Origin: Hyphomicrobiales bacterium
Lineage (GTDB): Bacteria; Pseudomonadota; Alphaproteobacteria; Rhizobiales; Devosiaceae
Length of the DNA stretch: 64,000 nt
Assembly: GCA_027487555.1 (NCBI GenBank)
Contig: JAIYDI010000007.1
Location: forward strand, 1-64,000
Reading direction: 5' to 3'
Under the pieces are notes generated by a model, which worked only from the letters and a program-made list of their open reading frames with translations, ran no database searches and was not told where the DNA came from. Positions 8,613-17,328 of this stretch are shown in pieces. Numbering within the stretch: the first letter of the stretch is position 1; every line of letters starts with the position of its first letter. A program made the position numbers and the translations under genes.

Positions 8613-10091
8613 ATGCCGAGTGCCGCAGCGAAAGCTCCCCAGTCGATCCGCACCGCGCTGCTCGTCATCCTGCTGCTCACCACGCTCTTCCGGCACGGGC
8701 TTGCCGCGCTGCTGCCGCCCATTGTCGACGAAGCCTATGTCATCGGCGTCGCGCGGCAGCTTTCGCTCAGCTATTTTGATCACCCGCCGCTGCATTTCTG
8801 GCTGATCCGCCTCACCATGGCGCTTACCGGCAGCGAGGATATCCTCATTCTCCGCCTGCCTTTCGTGGCGCTTGGCACGCTCACCGGCTTTCTGGCCTAC
8901 CGCGTTGGCGCGGCGCTGTTCTCCGCCAAAGCCGGCCTTTGGGCGGCAGCGCTGTTTGCCATCGCCCCGGTTTTCGGGGTGGCGCATGGCACATTCGTTT
9001 TGCCCGATGGGCCGCTGCTTGCCGCCGGGCTTGCCCTTGCACTGCTGCTCACCCACCCCAATCTCGATCGCGCGCCGCTCGGCCATTGGCTGATGGTTGG
9101 GTTCGTCGCCGGTCTCGGCGTTCTGGCGAAATACCACGGCGTGCTGTTCATTCTGGGCGCCTTCGTCTTCCTCATCTCCCGACGAGAGGATCGCCGCGCC
9201 CTCGCCGCCCCGGGCCCATGGGCGGCCGCACTGATCGCCGCGCTTCTCACGCTCCCAATCCTTGTGTGGAACGCCACGCATGATTGGGCGGGCTTCGGCT
9301 TCCAGCTTGGCCGGAACCAGGGCGGAACCCTCCGCCTCCTCGGCCCGGTCGAATCGCTGTTGCAGCAGGCCGGCTATCTGCTCCCCTGGGTGATGATACC
9401 GGCCGGGCTCGCTGTCATCGCCGCGCTCCGCTCCGGCCCTGGCAATCGGGGGCGCTGGCTGCTTGCGCTGCTTGCCGTGCCTCCAATCCTCATCTTCACC
9501 CTCGCCACTTTCGCAAAGGCCGGGCTGCCGCACTGGCCGATGCCCGGCTGGGTCTTTGCGCTGCCGCTGCTGGGTGAGCGGCTCGCCGCCGCCGGTCCCC
9601 GCCTTGGCCGTTGGGCCCGCCGCATCGGCATCGGCACGGCCGTGCTGCTCGCCCCGCTGGTGCTGGTTTTCGCGCTGCAGGCGCGCACCGGCTGGCTCGA
9701 TCCTGTGCTCGGGCCCGAAACCGCGACGCGAGAAATCGCCAGCTGGCAGAGCCTGGCGGAGACGCTCCGATCGGATGGCGCCGTCGCCGAGCCCCGCACC
9801 TTCGTGGCCGCCTTCGACTGGATCCGCGCCGGCGAACTCAATTATGTGCTGGGTGGCCGCGTGCCGGTGCTCTGCCTTTGCGACCAGCCGCACCACTTCA
9901 GGTGGCTCAACCCGCCGGGCGATTTTGCCGGCTGGCGCGGCGTGCTCGTCGACAAGCCCGGCAATCTGGCAAAGCGCGGTGTCGCTGGCAGCTTCGACAC
10001 CCTCACCACCCCCTCGGCCATCGCCGTCACGCGCAATGGCCGCGATATCATTTCGCTCGAGATGGCAATCGGCGCGGGGTTCCGGCCATAG
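8613..10091 (+). CDS. Glycosyltransferase family 39 (PMT/ArnT-like) integral membrane protein
   Basis: The 492-residue polytopic membrane protein has about ten hydrophobic segments. The family's periplasmic signatures are VDEAY at about residues 38-42 and YFDHPPLHFW just after, where the acidic residues bind the polyprenyl-phosphate-sugar or metal. Members transfer sugars from undecaprenyl phosphate to lipids or proteins on the outer face of the inner membrane, and lipid A or O-chain decoration is likely in this neighbourhood. ATG 8613 was preferred over ATG 8556 because the shorter start leaves an 80-base promoter region towards the divergent gene. It converges with lpxL, three bases away. 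Confidence 0.8.
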   Translation: MPSAAAKAPQSIRTALLVILLLTTLFRHGLAALLPPIVDEAYVIGVARQLSLSYFDHPPLHFWLIRLTMALTGSEDILILRLPFVALGTLTGFLAYRVGAALFSAKAGLWAAALFAIAPVFGVAHGTFVLPDGPLLAAGLALALLLTHPNLDRAPLGHWLMVGFVAGLGVLAKYHGVLFILGAFVFLISRREDRRALAAPGPWAAALIAALLTLPILVWNATHDWAGFGFQLGRNQGGTLRLLGPVESLLQQAGYLLPWVMIPAGLAVIAALRSGPGNRGRWLLALLAVPPILIFTLATFAKAGLPHWPMPGWVFALPLLGERLAAAGPRLGRWARRIGIGTAVLLAPLVLVFALQARTGWLDPVLGPETATREIASWQSLAETLRSDGAVAEPRTFVAAFDWIRAGELNYVLGGRVPVLCLCDQPHHFRWLNPPGDFAGWRGVLVDKPGNLAKRGVAGSFDTLTTPSAIAVTRNGRDIISLEMAIGAGFRP

Positions 10092-10094
10092 CCC

Positions 10095-11042
10095 CTACCC
10101 CGCCGTCCGCCCGGCCCGCTTGCCCAGCACCGCCACCGGTTTCCAGCGATCATGCATCCACAGCCATTGCTCGGGCGCGCGGCGCACTTCCGCCTCGACG
10201 AAGCGGTTGATCGCTTCGGTTGCCTCAAGCACATCGTGGTCGGCGTCCTCGGAACGCGCGACGGGGATTTCGGGAAAGGCGATCACCTCGAACTGTGCGC
10301 CGCCGACCCGGCGCACGGTGAAGGGCACGATGGCTGCGCCGAGCTTCCGCGCCAAGGTCGCGGGCGCATGCGTCGTCATCGCAGCACGTCCGAAGAAGGG
10401 CGCGGGAATGCCTTCCGCCAGATGCTGGTCGACCAGGATGGCGACGTTCTCGCCCTTCCTGAGGAGCGAGAAGATGCGCTTCAGCCCCTCCGATCCCTTG
10501 GCGATCTGCTCGGTCGTGCCGGCGTCGCCGCGGATCTTCTCGATCCAGCGCGCCACATGCGGGTTGTTGGGCGGGCGGGTCACTACAGCCGAGGTGATCC
10601 CGGCATGGGCGAGCGCCGGGGCCCCCACTTCCCAATTGCCGAAATGCCCGGTGACGAGAAGCACGCCCTTGCCGCGCGCTGCAGCCGCCCGGACATTGTC
10701 TATGCCGGAGACGCGGATATGCTCCTGCCCCAATGCCCCGCGCAGCCGCACGACAAAACCCATCTCGAAGATGATGCGGCCGAGGTTTTCCCACATGCGG
10801 CCGACGATTCCGGCGCGCCCGTCCTCGTCAAGCTCGGGGAACGCGATGCCGACATTGGCCTGTTGGCGTCGGCTCCTTCCAAGCAGCGGCTTCAGCACGC
10901 GGCGCCCGAACCATGCGCCAAGGGTGCTGGCTCGGTCCATTGGCAGCAGGCTCACTGCACCCGTCAGCGCGAACAGCAGCCCCGCCTCGATGCGGTATTG
11001 CAGCCGCTTCAATAGCGGCTTCCTCGGTACGGCGTCGGTCAC
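10095..11042 (-). CDS. lpxL: Lauroyl/myristoyl acyltransferase of lipid A (LpxL/HtrB family)
   Basis: It adds a secondary acyl chain to Kdo2-lipid IVA. The 315-residue protein has an N-terminal membrane segment (LLFALTGAVSLLP) and the acyltransferase motif HFGNWE, with the catalytic His-x4-acid arrangement, in LLVTGHFGNWEVG. A later VDQHLAEGIPAPFFG block is characteristic of this family. The start is GTG at 11042, which shares four bases (GTGA) with the stop of the DUF2093 gene, so the two are translationally coupled. LpxL versus LpxM specificity is not decidable here. Confidence 0.87.
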   Translation of the reverse strand: MTDAVPRKPLLKRLQYRIEAGLLFALTGAVSLLPMDRASTLGAWFGRRVLKPLLGRSRRQQANVGIAFPELDEDGRAGIVGRMWENLGRIIFEMGFVVRLRGALGQEHIRVSGIDNVRAAAARGKGVLLVTGHFGNWEVGAPALAHAGITSAVVTRPPNNPHVARWIEKIRGDAGTTEQIAKGSEGLKRIFSLLRKGENVAILVDQHLAEGIPAPFFGRAAMTTHAPATLARKLGAAIVPFTVRRVGGAQFEVIAFPEIPVARSEDADHDVLEATEAINRFVEAEVRRAPEQWLWMHDRWKPVAVLGKRAGRTAG

Positions 11043-11263
11043 AGGGGCGTCAGACCGTGACGCTCGAAGGCGGTGAGCGCTGCCGCGGCATCGACATAGG
11101 CCTCCTGCCGGTCGACATTCCAGTAATGCAGCTCGTCTATGGGGATCTGCCTGCCGGTCACCGCGCAGCGCACGAAGCTGCCGGGCTTCATCACCACGTA
11201 ATCGGCGTCGAGGTAGCGCAACTGCGCTTCGGTCGGGGAGATGCTCTTGTCGAAGATGTTCAT
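11039..11263 (-). CDS. DUF2093 family protein
   Basis: The small 74-residue protein from the ATG at 11263 contains YVVMKPGSFVRCAVTG and IPIDELHYWNVDRQEAYVD, which match the conserved core of the alphaproteobacterial DUF2093 family. Function is unknown. The single Cys and the compact length suggest a small soluble domain. An upstream in-frame ATG at 11338 exists but adds a basic, unconserved stretch. It lies between xseA and lpxL on the same strand and overlaps lpxL by four bases, an order that suggests one transcription unit. Confidence 0.8.
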   Translation of the reverse strand: MNIFDKSISPTEAQLRYLDADYVVMKPGSFVRCAVTGRQIPIDELHYWNVDRQEAYVDAAAALTAFERHGLTPL

Positions 11264-11349
11264 GGCACCGGAAACTCGTTTGCCCAGATATAGGCGTTCG
11301 GCGCGGGGTTGGGAACCTGCCTTGCGCCGCCCAGTCACCGGATAGCCCC

Positions 11350-12921
11350 TCAGAACAGGCTCTCCTGGCCGTCATCATTGCCCGACGGTTTCTTCTTTCT
11401 TGTCTGCACCACTGGGGCCGCTGGATTCGGCATCCCTGTTCCCACTCCCGCCGTCGCGGTGAGCTCGCCATCGGCGAACTCGATCCGCAGCGCCTCACCC
11501 GCGCCAACCTCGCCCGCCATCTGGACGATGCCGCCCTCGGCGCGATGCACCACGGCAAAGCCACGCCGCAGCGTTTCCCGATAGCCGACCGACTTCAGCA
11601 CCTTGTACCCGCCCTCGACGCGCTCGCGCCGCCTTTCGAGCCCGCGCCGGAATGCGCCAAGGAGCCGCTCGGCCTGTCGGTCGAGCCGTTCGCCCGAGTG
11701 GCGGATATCACCCTGCAGGCGCTGCGGCGTCAGCCGTGCCGCCAGCCGCTCCAGTGCGCGGTCGCGCCGCTCCAGCCCCAGCCGCGCCCCATCGCGGTGC
11801 CGCTCCGCCAGACGTCCGAGCTTCTGCGAAAGATCGCGCCACTGCCGCGACAGCAGGCCCGGCGTGAGCCGTGGCGCGACTTCTCCCAACCCGATGCGCT
11901 TCTTCTGCCCGGCGTGCCGCAAAGCCGTCACCAGCGCCGTTGCAGCGAGGTCGAGCCGCTGGCGCGGCACGCCCACCAGGTTCTGCGGCTTCGGCAACCC
12001 GCGCGACGCGGCGCGCAGCCGGTCGCGCGCCTCGCCGCCCACCCGCCGCATGCCGTGCCTGAGCCGCCCGCCCAGATCATCGACATGGCCAATGCGTTCC
12101 GCACGCACGGGCACCGCCGCCTCGGCCGCCGCCGTCGGAGTGGGGGCGCGATGGTCCGACGCATAGTCCACCAGCGTCGTATCGGTCTCATGGCCCACCG
12201 CCGTGATCACCGGGATGGCACTGTTGGCCACCGCCCGCACCACGCTCTCCTCGTTGAAGCCCCACAGGTCCTCGATCGAGCCGCCGCCGCGCGCCACGAT
12301 CAGGATGTCCGGGCGCGGAATCGCCCCCCCAAGCGGCAGGGCGTTGAAGCCCTCGATCGCCGCCGTCACCTCCGGCGCGCAGGTGTCGCCCTGTACCCGC
12401 ACCGGCCACACCAGAACATGGGAGGGAAACCGGTCCGCAATCCGGTGCAGAATATCGCGAATCACCGCGCCGGTGGGCGACGTGATGACCCCGATCACCC
12501 GCGGCAGGTAGGGCAGCGCGCGCTTGCGGTCAGCGGCGAACAGGCCTTCGCCGAGCAGCTTCTTCCGCCGCTCCTCGAGCAGCGCCATCAGCGCCCCCGC
12601 GCCTGCCGGCTCGATCTGCTCGATGACGATCTGGTATTTCGAGGAGCGCGGGAAGGTGGTGAGGCGCCCCGTCGCGATCACCTCAAGCCCCTCCTCGGGC
12701 TTGAAGGCGAGCTTCGGCCACGTGCCCTTCCACACCACCGCGTCGAGCGCCGCACCCTCGTCTTTCAGGGTGAAATAGGCGTGGCCGGAACTGTGCTGGC
12801 CCCGAAATCCGGAAATCTCGCCGCGCACCCGCACATGGCCGAACTCGTCCTCCACGGTGCGCTTCACCGCATTGGCGATTTCGGAGACGGTGAATTCGGC
12901 GGCATTGGTCAGCGCGGGCAT
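11350..12921 (-). CDS. xseA: Exodeoxyribonuclease VII large subunit
   Basis: The 523-residue catalytic subunit of exonuclease VII degrades single-stranded DNA. An OB-fold region occupies about residues 10-110 (VRVRGEISGFRG, HAYFTLKDE). The central catalytic part follows with GVITSPTGAVIRDI, ILIVARGGGSIEDLWGFNEE and ITAVGHETDTTLVDYASDHRAPTPTAAA (written here in parts: ITAVGHETDTTL and ASDHRAPTPTAAAE), then a long Arg-rich coiled-coil C-terminal half. The frame stays open far upstream on the opposite strand of purD, but MPALTNAAEF at 12921 is the conserved start. The small subunit xseB is not in the window. About 105 bases separate it from divergent purD. Confidence 0.94.
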   Translation of the reverse strand: MPALTNAAEFTVSEIANAVKRTVEDEFGHVRVRGEISGFRGQHSSGHAYFTLKDEGAALDAVVWKGTWPKLAFKPEEGLEVIATGRLTTFPRSSKYQIVIEQIEPAGAGALMALLEERRKKLLGEGLFAADRKRALPYLPRVIGVITSPTGAVIRDILHRIADRFPSHVLVWPVRVQGDTCAPEVTAAIEGFNALPLGGAIPRPDILIVARGGGSIEDLWGFNEESVVRAVANSAIPVITAVGHETDTTLVDYASDHRAPTPTAAAEAAVPVRAERIGHVDDLGGRLRHGMRRVGGEARDRLRAASRGLPKPQNLVGVPRQRLDLAATALVTALRHAGQKKRIGLGEVAPRLTPGLLSRQWRDLSQKLGRLAERHRDGARLGLERRDRALERLAARLTPQRLQGDIRHSGERLDRQAERLLGAFRRGLERRRERVEGGYKVLKSVGYRETLRRGFAVVHRAEGGIVQMAGEVGAGEALRIEFADGELTATAGVGTGMPNPAAPVVQTRKKKPSGNDDGQESLF

Positions 12922-13026
12922 GTCCGATGAGGTGCGGGATCGCGCGCGCGCCGTCAAGGGTGGCGGGGCTCGATCCGAGATGCTAAGGGCCGCGCAGTGT
13001 TTCGAGCACTCAGCGGAGTTGCCCCC

Positions 13027-14316
13027 ATGCGCATCCTCGTCATCGGTTCCGGCGGCCGCGAGCATGCCCTCGCCTGGGCGATTGCCCGCTCGCCGCGCGC
13101 AACGAAACTCTTCGTCGCGCCGGGCAATGGCGGCACCGCGAAAGTCGCCGAAAACGTCGCGCTCGATGTCTCGGACGCTGCAGCGGTTGTCGCGTTCGTC
13201 CGCGCCGAGCAGATCGGCCTCGTCGTCGTCGGGCCCGAGCAACCCGCTGTCGATGGCATTGTCGATGCACTGCGTGCAGCAGGCATTGCCACCTTCGGAC
13301 CGTCGCAGGCCGCCGCGGAACTCGAAGGGTCCAAGGCCTTTACCAAGCTCATCTGCGACGAAGCAAATGTCCCCACCGCCCGCTACGGCCACTTTGAGGA
13401 CGAGGCATCGGCCCTCGCCTATATCCGCAAGCAAGGCGCGCCCATCGTCATCAAGGCCGATGGGCTGGCGGCCGGCAAGGGCGTCACCGTCGCCATGAGC
13501 CTCGCTGAGGCAGAAACCGCCGTGCGCGACTGTTTCTCCGGCGCCTTCGGCACCTCCGGCCACCGCGTCGTCATCGAGGAATTTCTCGACGGCGAGGAGG
13601 CGAGCGTCTTCGCGCTGTGCGACGGGCAAGCCGTGGTGCTGCTGCCAGCCGTGCAGGATCACAAGCGCGTCGGCACGGGCGATACCGGCCCCAATACCGG
13701 CGGTATGGGCGCCTATTCGCCCGCCCCGGTGATCACGCGCGAAATCGCCGCCCGCATCGAGAACGAGATCATCCTCCCCACCGTGCGACGCATGGCGGAG
13801 CGCGGCACACCCTTCACCGGTGTGCTGTTCGCGGGCATCATGGTCACGCGAGACGGGCCCAAGCTCATCGAATACAATGTCCGCTTCGGCGACCCCGAAT
13901 GCCAGGTGCTGATGCTGCGCCTCCAATCCGACGCCGTGGACATGCTTGAGGCGGTCGCCACGGGCACGCTCCTCTCCCACGCGCCGCGCTTCCGGCCCGA
14001 AGTGGCGCTCACCGTTGTGATGGCCGCCGAGGGCTATCCGGGCACGCCGAAAAAGGGCACCGAGATCACGGGCGCCGACGCGCTCGACAGCGAAACGCTC
14101 GTTGTCTTCCATGCCGGCACCAAGCGCGATGGCGAGCGGCTGCTGGCGAATGGCGGTCGTGTGCTGAACGTCACGGCGCTTGGCAGTTCCGCCGCCGAGG
14201 CACAGGCCCGCGCCTATGCCGCCATCGCCCAGATCACCTGGCCCGAGGGGTTCTGCCGCAGCGATATCGGCTGGCGCGCCATCGCGCGGGAAATGGCGCA
14301 GAAAACACCGGATTGA
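13027..14316 (+). CDS. purD: Phosphoribosylamine--glycine ligase
   Basis: The second enzyme of de novo purine synthesis uses ATP to join glycine to phosphoribosylamine. The 429-residue ATP-grasp protein starts [17 protein letters not shown], the family's N-terminal signature, and contains [14 protein letters not shown] and [11 protein letters not shown] (metal-binding Glu and Asn region). The ATG at 13027 is preferred over an in-frame ATG at 12997 because the conserved sequence begins immediately after it. It is a single gene divergent from xseA and convergent with tadA. Confidence 0.96.
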   Translation: MRILVIGSGGREHALAWAIARSPRATKLFVAPGNGGTAKVAENVALDVSDAAAVVAFVRAEQIGLVVVGPEQPAVDGIVDALRAAGIATFGPSQAAAELEGSKAFTKLICDEANVPTARYGHFEDEASALAYIRKQGAPIVIKADGLAAGKGVTVAMSLAEAETAVRDCFSGAFGTSGHRVVIEEFLDGEEASVFALCDGQAVVLLPAVQDHKRVGTGDTGPNTGGMGAYSPAPVITREIAARIENEIILPTVRRMAERGTPFTGVLFAGIMVTRDGPKLIEYNVRFGDPECQVLMLRLQSDAVDMLEAVATGTLLSHAPRFRPEVALTVVMAAEGYPGTPKKGTEITGADALDSETLVVFHAGTKRDGERLLANGGRVLNVTALGSSAAEAQARAYAAIAQITWPEGFCRSDIGWRAIAREMAQKTPD

Positions 14317-14347
14317 CCCAGCCACGCGGCGCGCAGCTCGGCTGGCC

Positions 14348-14800
14348 CTACCGACGCTCCCTGAAAAACCGCTTCAGCAACTCCGCACTTCGCGTCGCTT
14401 CAAGCCCGCCGATCACTTCGGGGTGGTGGTGGCAATTGGGGCTCGAAAACAGCCGCACGCCATTATCCACCGCGCCGGCCTTGGCATCCTCCGCGCCATA
14501 ATACACCCTTCTCAACCGCGCATGCGCGATGGCGCCGGCGCACATGGCACAGGGCTCGAGTGTCACATAGAGATCGCAGCCGTCGAGACGTCCTGTCCCG
14601 CGAACCGCCAGAGCCGCGCGGATCGCCAGCATCTCGGCATGCGCGGTCGGATCGGCGCGTTCCGCCATGCGGTTGCGCTCGGCGGCGAGCACCCGCCCAT
14701 CTTCGACGATCACCGCGCCGACCGGCGCTTCGCCCGCCACAGCCGCATCTTCGGCCAGCTTAAGCGCCATCTCGATGGGGGTAAGGAGAGATCCGGACAT
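14348..14800 (-). CDS. tadA: tRNA-specific adenosine deaminase
   Basis: It deaminates A34 to inosine in tRNA-Arg(ACG). The 150-residue cytidine-deaminase-fold protein has the zinc site HAE at 54-56 and PCAMC at 83-87, spaced as in TadA. APVGAVIV near residues 25-32 and the tail GGLEATRSAELLKRFFRERR complete the family pattern. The start at 14800 (MSGSLLTP) is used rather than 14848, which would place added residues over the mutL leader. It is divergent from mutL, with 60 bases between. Confidence 0.93.
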   Translation of the reverse strand: MSGSLLTPIEMALKLAEDAAVAGEAPVGAVIVEDGRVLAAERNRMAERADPTAHAEMLAIRAALAVRGTGRLDGCDLYVTLEPCAMCAGAIAHARLRRVYYGAEDAKAGAVDNGVRLFSSPNCHHHPEVIGGLEATRSAELLKRFFRERR

Positions 14801-14860
14801 GGCCTTCCGTAGCATCGGTCCCGGCCCGCGGCTAGACTTTCCCCTCAAGGAGAATCACCC

Positions 14861-16657
14861 GTGCCCATCCGCCAATTGCCCGAGGATCTGGTCAACCGCA
14901 TCGCCGCTGGCGAAGTGGTCGAGCGCCCGGCAAGCGTGGTGAAGGAGCTGGTGGAAAACGCCATCGATGCGGGCGCCACGCGCATTGCCGTCACCACCGC
15001 GGGCGGCGGGCAATCGCTGATCCGCATCGAGGATGATGGCTCGGGCATGGACGAGGCCGACCTCATTCTCTCCATCGAGCGGCACGCGACCTCGAAGCTC
15101 TCCACCGACGCGCTCGAGGATATCCGCACGCTCGGCTTCCGCGGCGAGGCGCTGGCCTCGATCGCGTCCGTCTCGGATTTCGCCATTTCGTCGCGACCCG
15201 AAAGCGCTCCATCCGGGTTGCGGCTCACCATGCGGCATGGCGCGCGTGGCCGGATCGCACCCGTCGCGATGAACCGTGGCACCATTGTCGAAATGCGCGA
15301 GCTTTTCGCCAATGTGCCGGCGCGGCGGAAATTCCTGAAATCCGAGCGAGCCGAGGCTGGCGCCATCACCGATGTGCTGAAGCGGCTCGCCATGACGCAT
15401 CCCGAAATCCATTTCAGCCTTTCGGGCAGCGACCGCACCACGCTCGACTGGCCGGCGCGTGCGGGCGAAGGGGCGCTCCGCGCCCGGCTGTCGGATGTGA
15501 TGGGCGCGGATTTCGAGGCCAACGCCATCCAGCTCGCCACCATCCGCCATGGCCTCGTCGTCACCGGGCTCGCGGGGCTGCCCACCTTCTCGCGCGCCAA
15601 TTCGCTCAGCCAGTTTTTCTTCGTCAATGGCCGCTCGGTGAAGGACAAGGTGCTGGTCGGCGCCGTGCGTGCCGCCTATGCCGATTTCGTCTTCCGCGAC
15701 CGCTTCCCGGTCATCGCGCTCTACGTGGCGGTCGATCCGGCCGAGGTCGACGTCAACGTGCATCCGGCAAAGACCGAACTGCGCTTCCGCGACCAGGGCG
15801 CGGTGCGCGGCGCGGTGATCCGGGCGATATCGGATGCGCTCAGCGCCGCAGGGTTCCGCGCGGCCTCGTCCATCGCCGACGATGTGGTCGAGGCCTTCCG
15901 CGTACCCGAATTCACTTCCCCCGCTCCATCCGCACCACAGGCCGCGCGGCCGCTCGCGAGCCCGTCGGCCTGGCGCGCCGAGCCGCCGCCCAAGGCCTAT
16001 ACCGGCTTTTCGGGCTTTGCCGAGCCCAGCGCCCGCTTCGAACCCGCACCAGCCATGGATGCCCCCGTCGCCGAGTATCCGCTCGGCGTGGCGCGGGTAC
16101 AGATGTTCGACAATTTCATCGTGGCGCAAACCGGCGATAGCCTGCTGTTGGTCGACCAGCACGCCGCGCACGAACGGCTGGTCTATGAGCGCTTCAAGGC
16201 GGCGTTGGCGTCAGGGCCCGTGCCGAGCCAGATGCACCTCATCCCCGTGGTCATCGACTTGTCGGAGGAAGATTGCGAGCGCCTGCTCGGCGCCGGGCCC
16301 GATCTCGAACGGCTGGGGCTCCATGTCGAAAGCTTCGGGCCGCGCGCCATAGCCGTGCGCGAAACGCCAGCGCTGCTCGGGCAGGCCGATGTGTCGGGCC
16401 TCATCCGCGATCTCGCCGACGGGCTGGCCGAATGGGAATCAGCCGCCGCGCTCTCAGACCGGTTAGAGGCCATTATCGGGCGCATGGCCTGCCACGGCTC
16501 GGTGCGCTCGGGCCGCCGCCTCCGGGTCGAGGAAATGAACGCGCTGCTCCGCGATATGGAAGCGACGCCCCATTCAGGCCAGTGCATCCACGGCCGCCCC
16601 ACCTATGTGGAACTGAAGAAATCCGATATTGAGCGGCTGTTCGGGCGCACGCGGTAG
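14861..16657 (+). CDS. mutL: DNA mismatch repair protein MutL
   Basis: The 598-residue mismatch-repair ATPase starts at a GTG codon with AAGGAG eight bases upstream. GHKL ATPase motifs are ELVENAIDAGA, EDDGSGM, HATSKL and TLGFRGEAL within the first 105 residues. The C-terminal dimerisation domain holds DQHAAHERLVYE, the metal-dependent nicking-endonuclease motif DQHA-x2-E-x4-E, as expected in bacteria without MutH. A Pro/Ala-rich linker at about residues 350-395 joins the two halves. It is a single gene, followed by repeat R2. Confidence 0.96.
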   Translation: MPIRQLPEDLVNRIAAGEVVERPASVVKELVENAIDAGATRIAVTTAGGGQSLIRIEDDGSGMDEADLILSIERHATSKLSTDALEDIRTLGFRGEALASIASVSDFAISSRPESAPSGLRLTMRHGARGRIAPVAMNRGTIVEMRELFANVPARRKFLKSERAEAGAITDVLKRLAMTHPEIHFSLSGSDRTTLDWPARAGEGALRARLSDVMGADFEANAIQLATIRHGLVVTGLAGLPTFSRANSLSQFFFVNGRSVKDKVLVGAVRAAYADFVFRDRFPVIALYVAVDPAEVDVNVHPAKTELRFRDQGAVRGAVIRAISDALSAAGFRAASSIADDVVEAFRVPEFTSPAPSAPQAARPLASPSAWRAEPPPKAYTGFSGFAEPSARFEPAPAMDAPVAEYPLGVARVQMFDNFIVAQTGDSLLLVDQHAAHERLVYERFKAALASGPVPSQMHLIPVVIDLSEEDCERLLGAGPDLERLGLHVESFGPRAIAVRETPALLGQADVSGLIRDLADGLAEWESAAALSDRLEAIIGRMACHGSVRSGRRLRVEEMNALLRDMEATPHSGQCIHGRPTYVELKKSDIERLFGRTR

Positions 16658-16665
16658 GGCTGTGA

Positions 16666-16754
16666 CCTCGTCCTTCGACAGGCTCAGGATGAGGCCTGGG
16701 AGAGTTCGTACACCGAACGCGACATCCTCATGCGGAGCTTGTCGAAGCACGAGG
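16666..16754. repeat. Palindromic intergenic repeat R2
   Basis: Two 29-base arms, 16666-16694 and 16726-16754, are inverted copies of each other with three or four mismatches around a 31-base loop. The arm core CTTCGACAGGCTCAGGATGA is a sequence seen dispersed in many alphaproteobacterial genomes. The element fills the space between the convergent mutL and rsmD genes and could fold in either transcript, so it may act as a bidirectional transcription end. No other copy is in the window. Confidence 0.75.
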
Positions 16755-16770
16755 ATGATTTCGCTGCCCC

Positions 16771-17325
16771 CTACCCCACCCGCACGAAATGCAGGGCGGC
16801 GGCGCCATAGACGCGGCGGTCGTCGAGCGTGAAGCCCTCCGGCAGTTCGACTGTGACATCGGCGGATTCCTCCACCACGATGGTCGCCTCGTCTGCCAGC
16901 CATTTGCCGTCGCGCAGGCAGGTGAGCGCCTGCTCGGCGAGGCCCTTGCCATAGGGCGGATCGAGGAACACCAGGTCGAACGGGCCCATCGTGCCCGCCT
17001 CGCCGAGCGCCGTCGCATCGCGGCGCAGCAGCTTCGCCACACCGCCAGCGCCAAAGGCCTCGATATGGTCGCGGATCAGCCCGCGCGCCTCGGCGCTCGT
17101 ATCGACGAACACGATATTCTGCGCGCCGCGCGACAAGGCCTCAAGGCCGAGCGCACCGGTGCCTGCGAAGAGGTCCAGCACCTTCAGCCCATCGAGCGAC
17201 ACACCGATGCGACTCGCGAGGATGTTGAACAGCGCCTCGCGCGCCCGATCCGATGTCGGGCGGATCGACTCGTCCTCGGGCGAGAGCAGCGCCTTGCCCC
17301 GGAATCGGCCGGCGACGATCCGCAT
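16771..17325 (-). CDS. rsmD: 16S rRNA (guanine(966)-N(2))-methyltransferase
   Basis: It methylates G966 of 16S rRNA using S-adenosylmethionine. The 184-residue protein has the RsmD opening MRIVAGRFRGK, RPTSDRAREALFN, the SAM-binding DLFAGTGALGLEALSRGA and the catalytic DPPYGKG motif. Length is normal. It lies three bases downstream of the pseudouridine synthase gene on the same strand, so the two rRNA-modification genes form an operon, an arrangement common in this order. Confidence 0.94.
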   Translation of the reverse strand: MRIVAGRFRGKALLSPEDESIRPTSDRAREALFNILASRIGVSLDGLKVLDLFAGTGALGLEALSRGAQNIVFVDTSAEARGLIRDHIEAFGAGGVAKLLRRDATALGEAGTMGPFDLVFLDPPYGKGLAEQALTCLRDGKWLADEATIVVEESADVTVELPEGFTLDDRRVYGAAALHFVRVG

Positions 17326-17328
17326 CGC

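Noticed and set aside
11545..12930. Long open frame on the plus strand opposite xseA
   Set aside because: It is antisense to a well-conserved xseA and has an Arg/Pro/Ala-rich composition, as expected from the high GC. No family pattern is visible.
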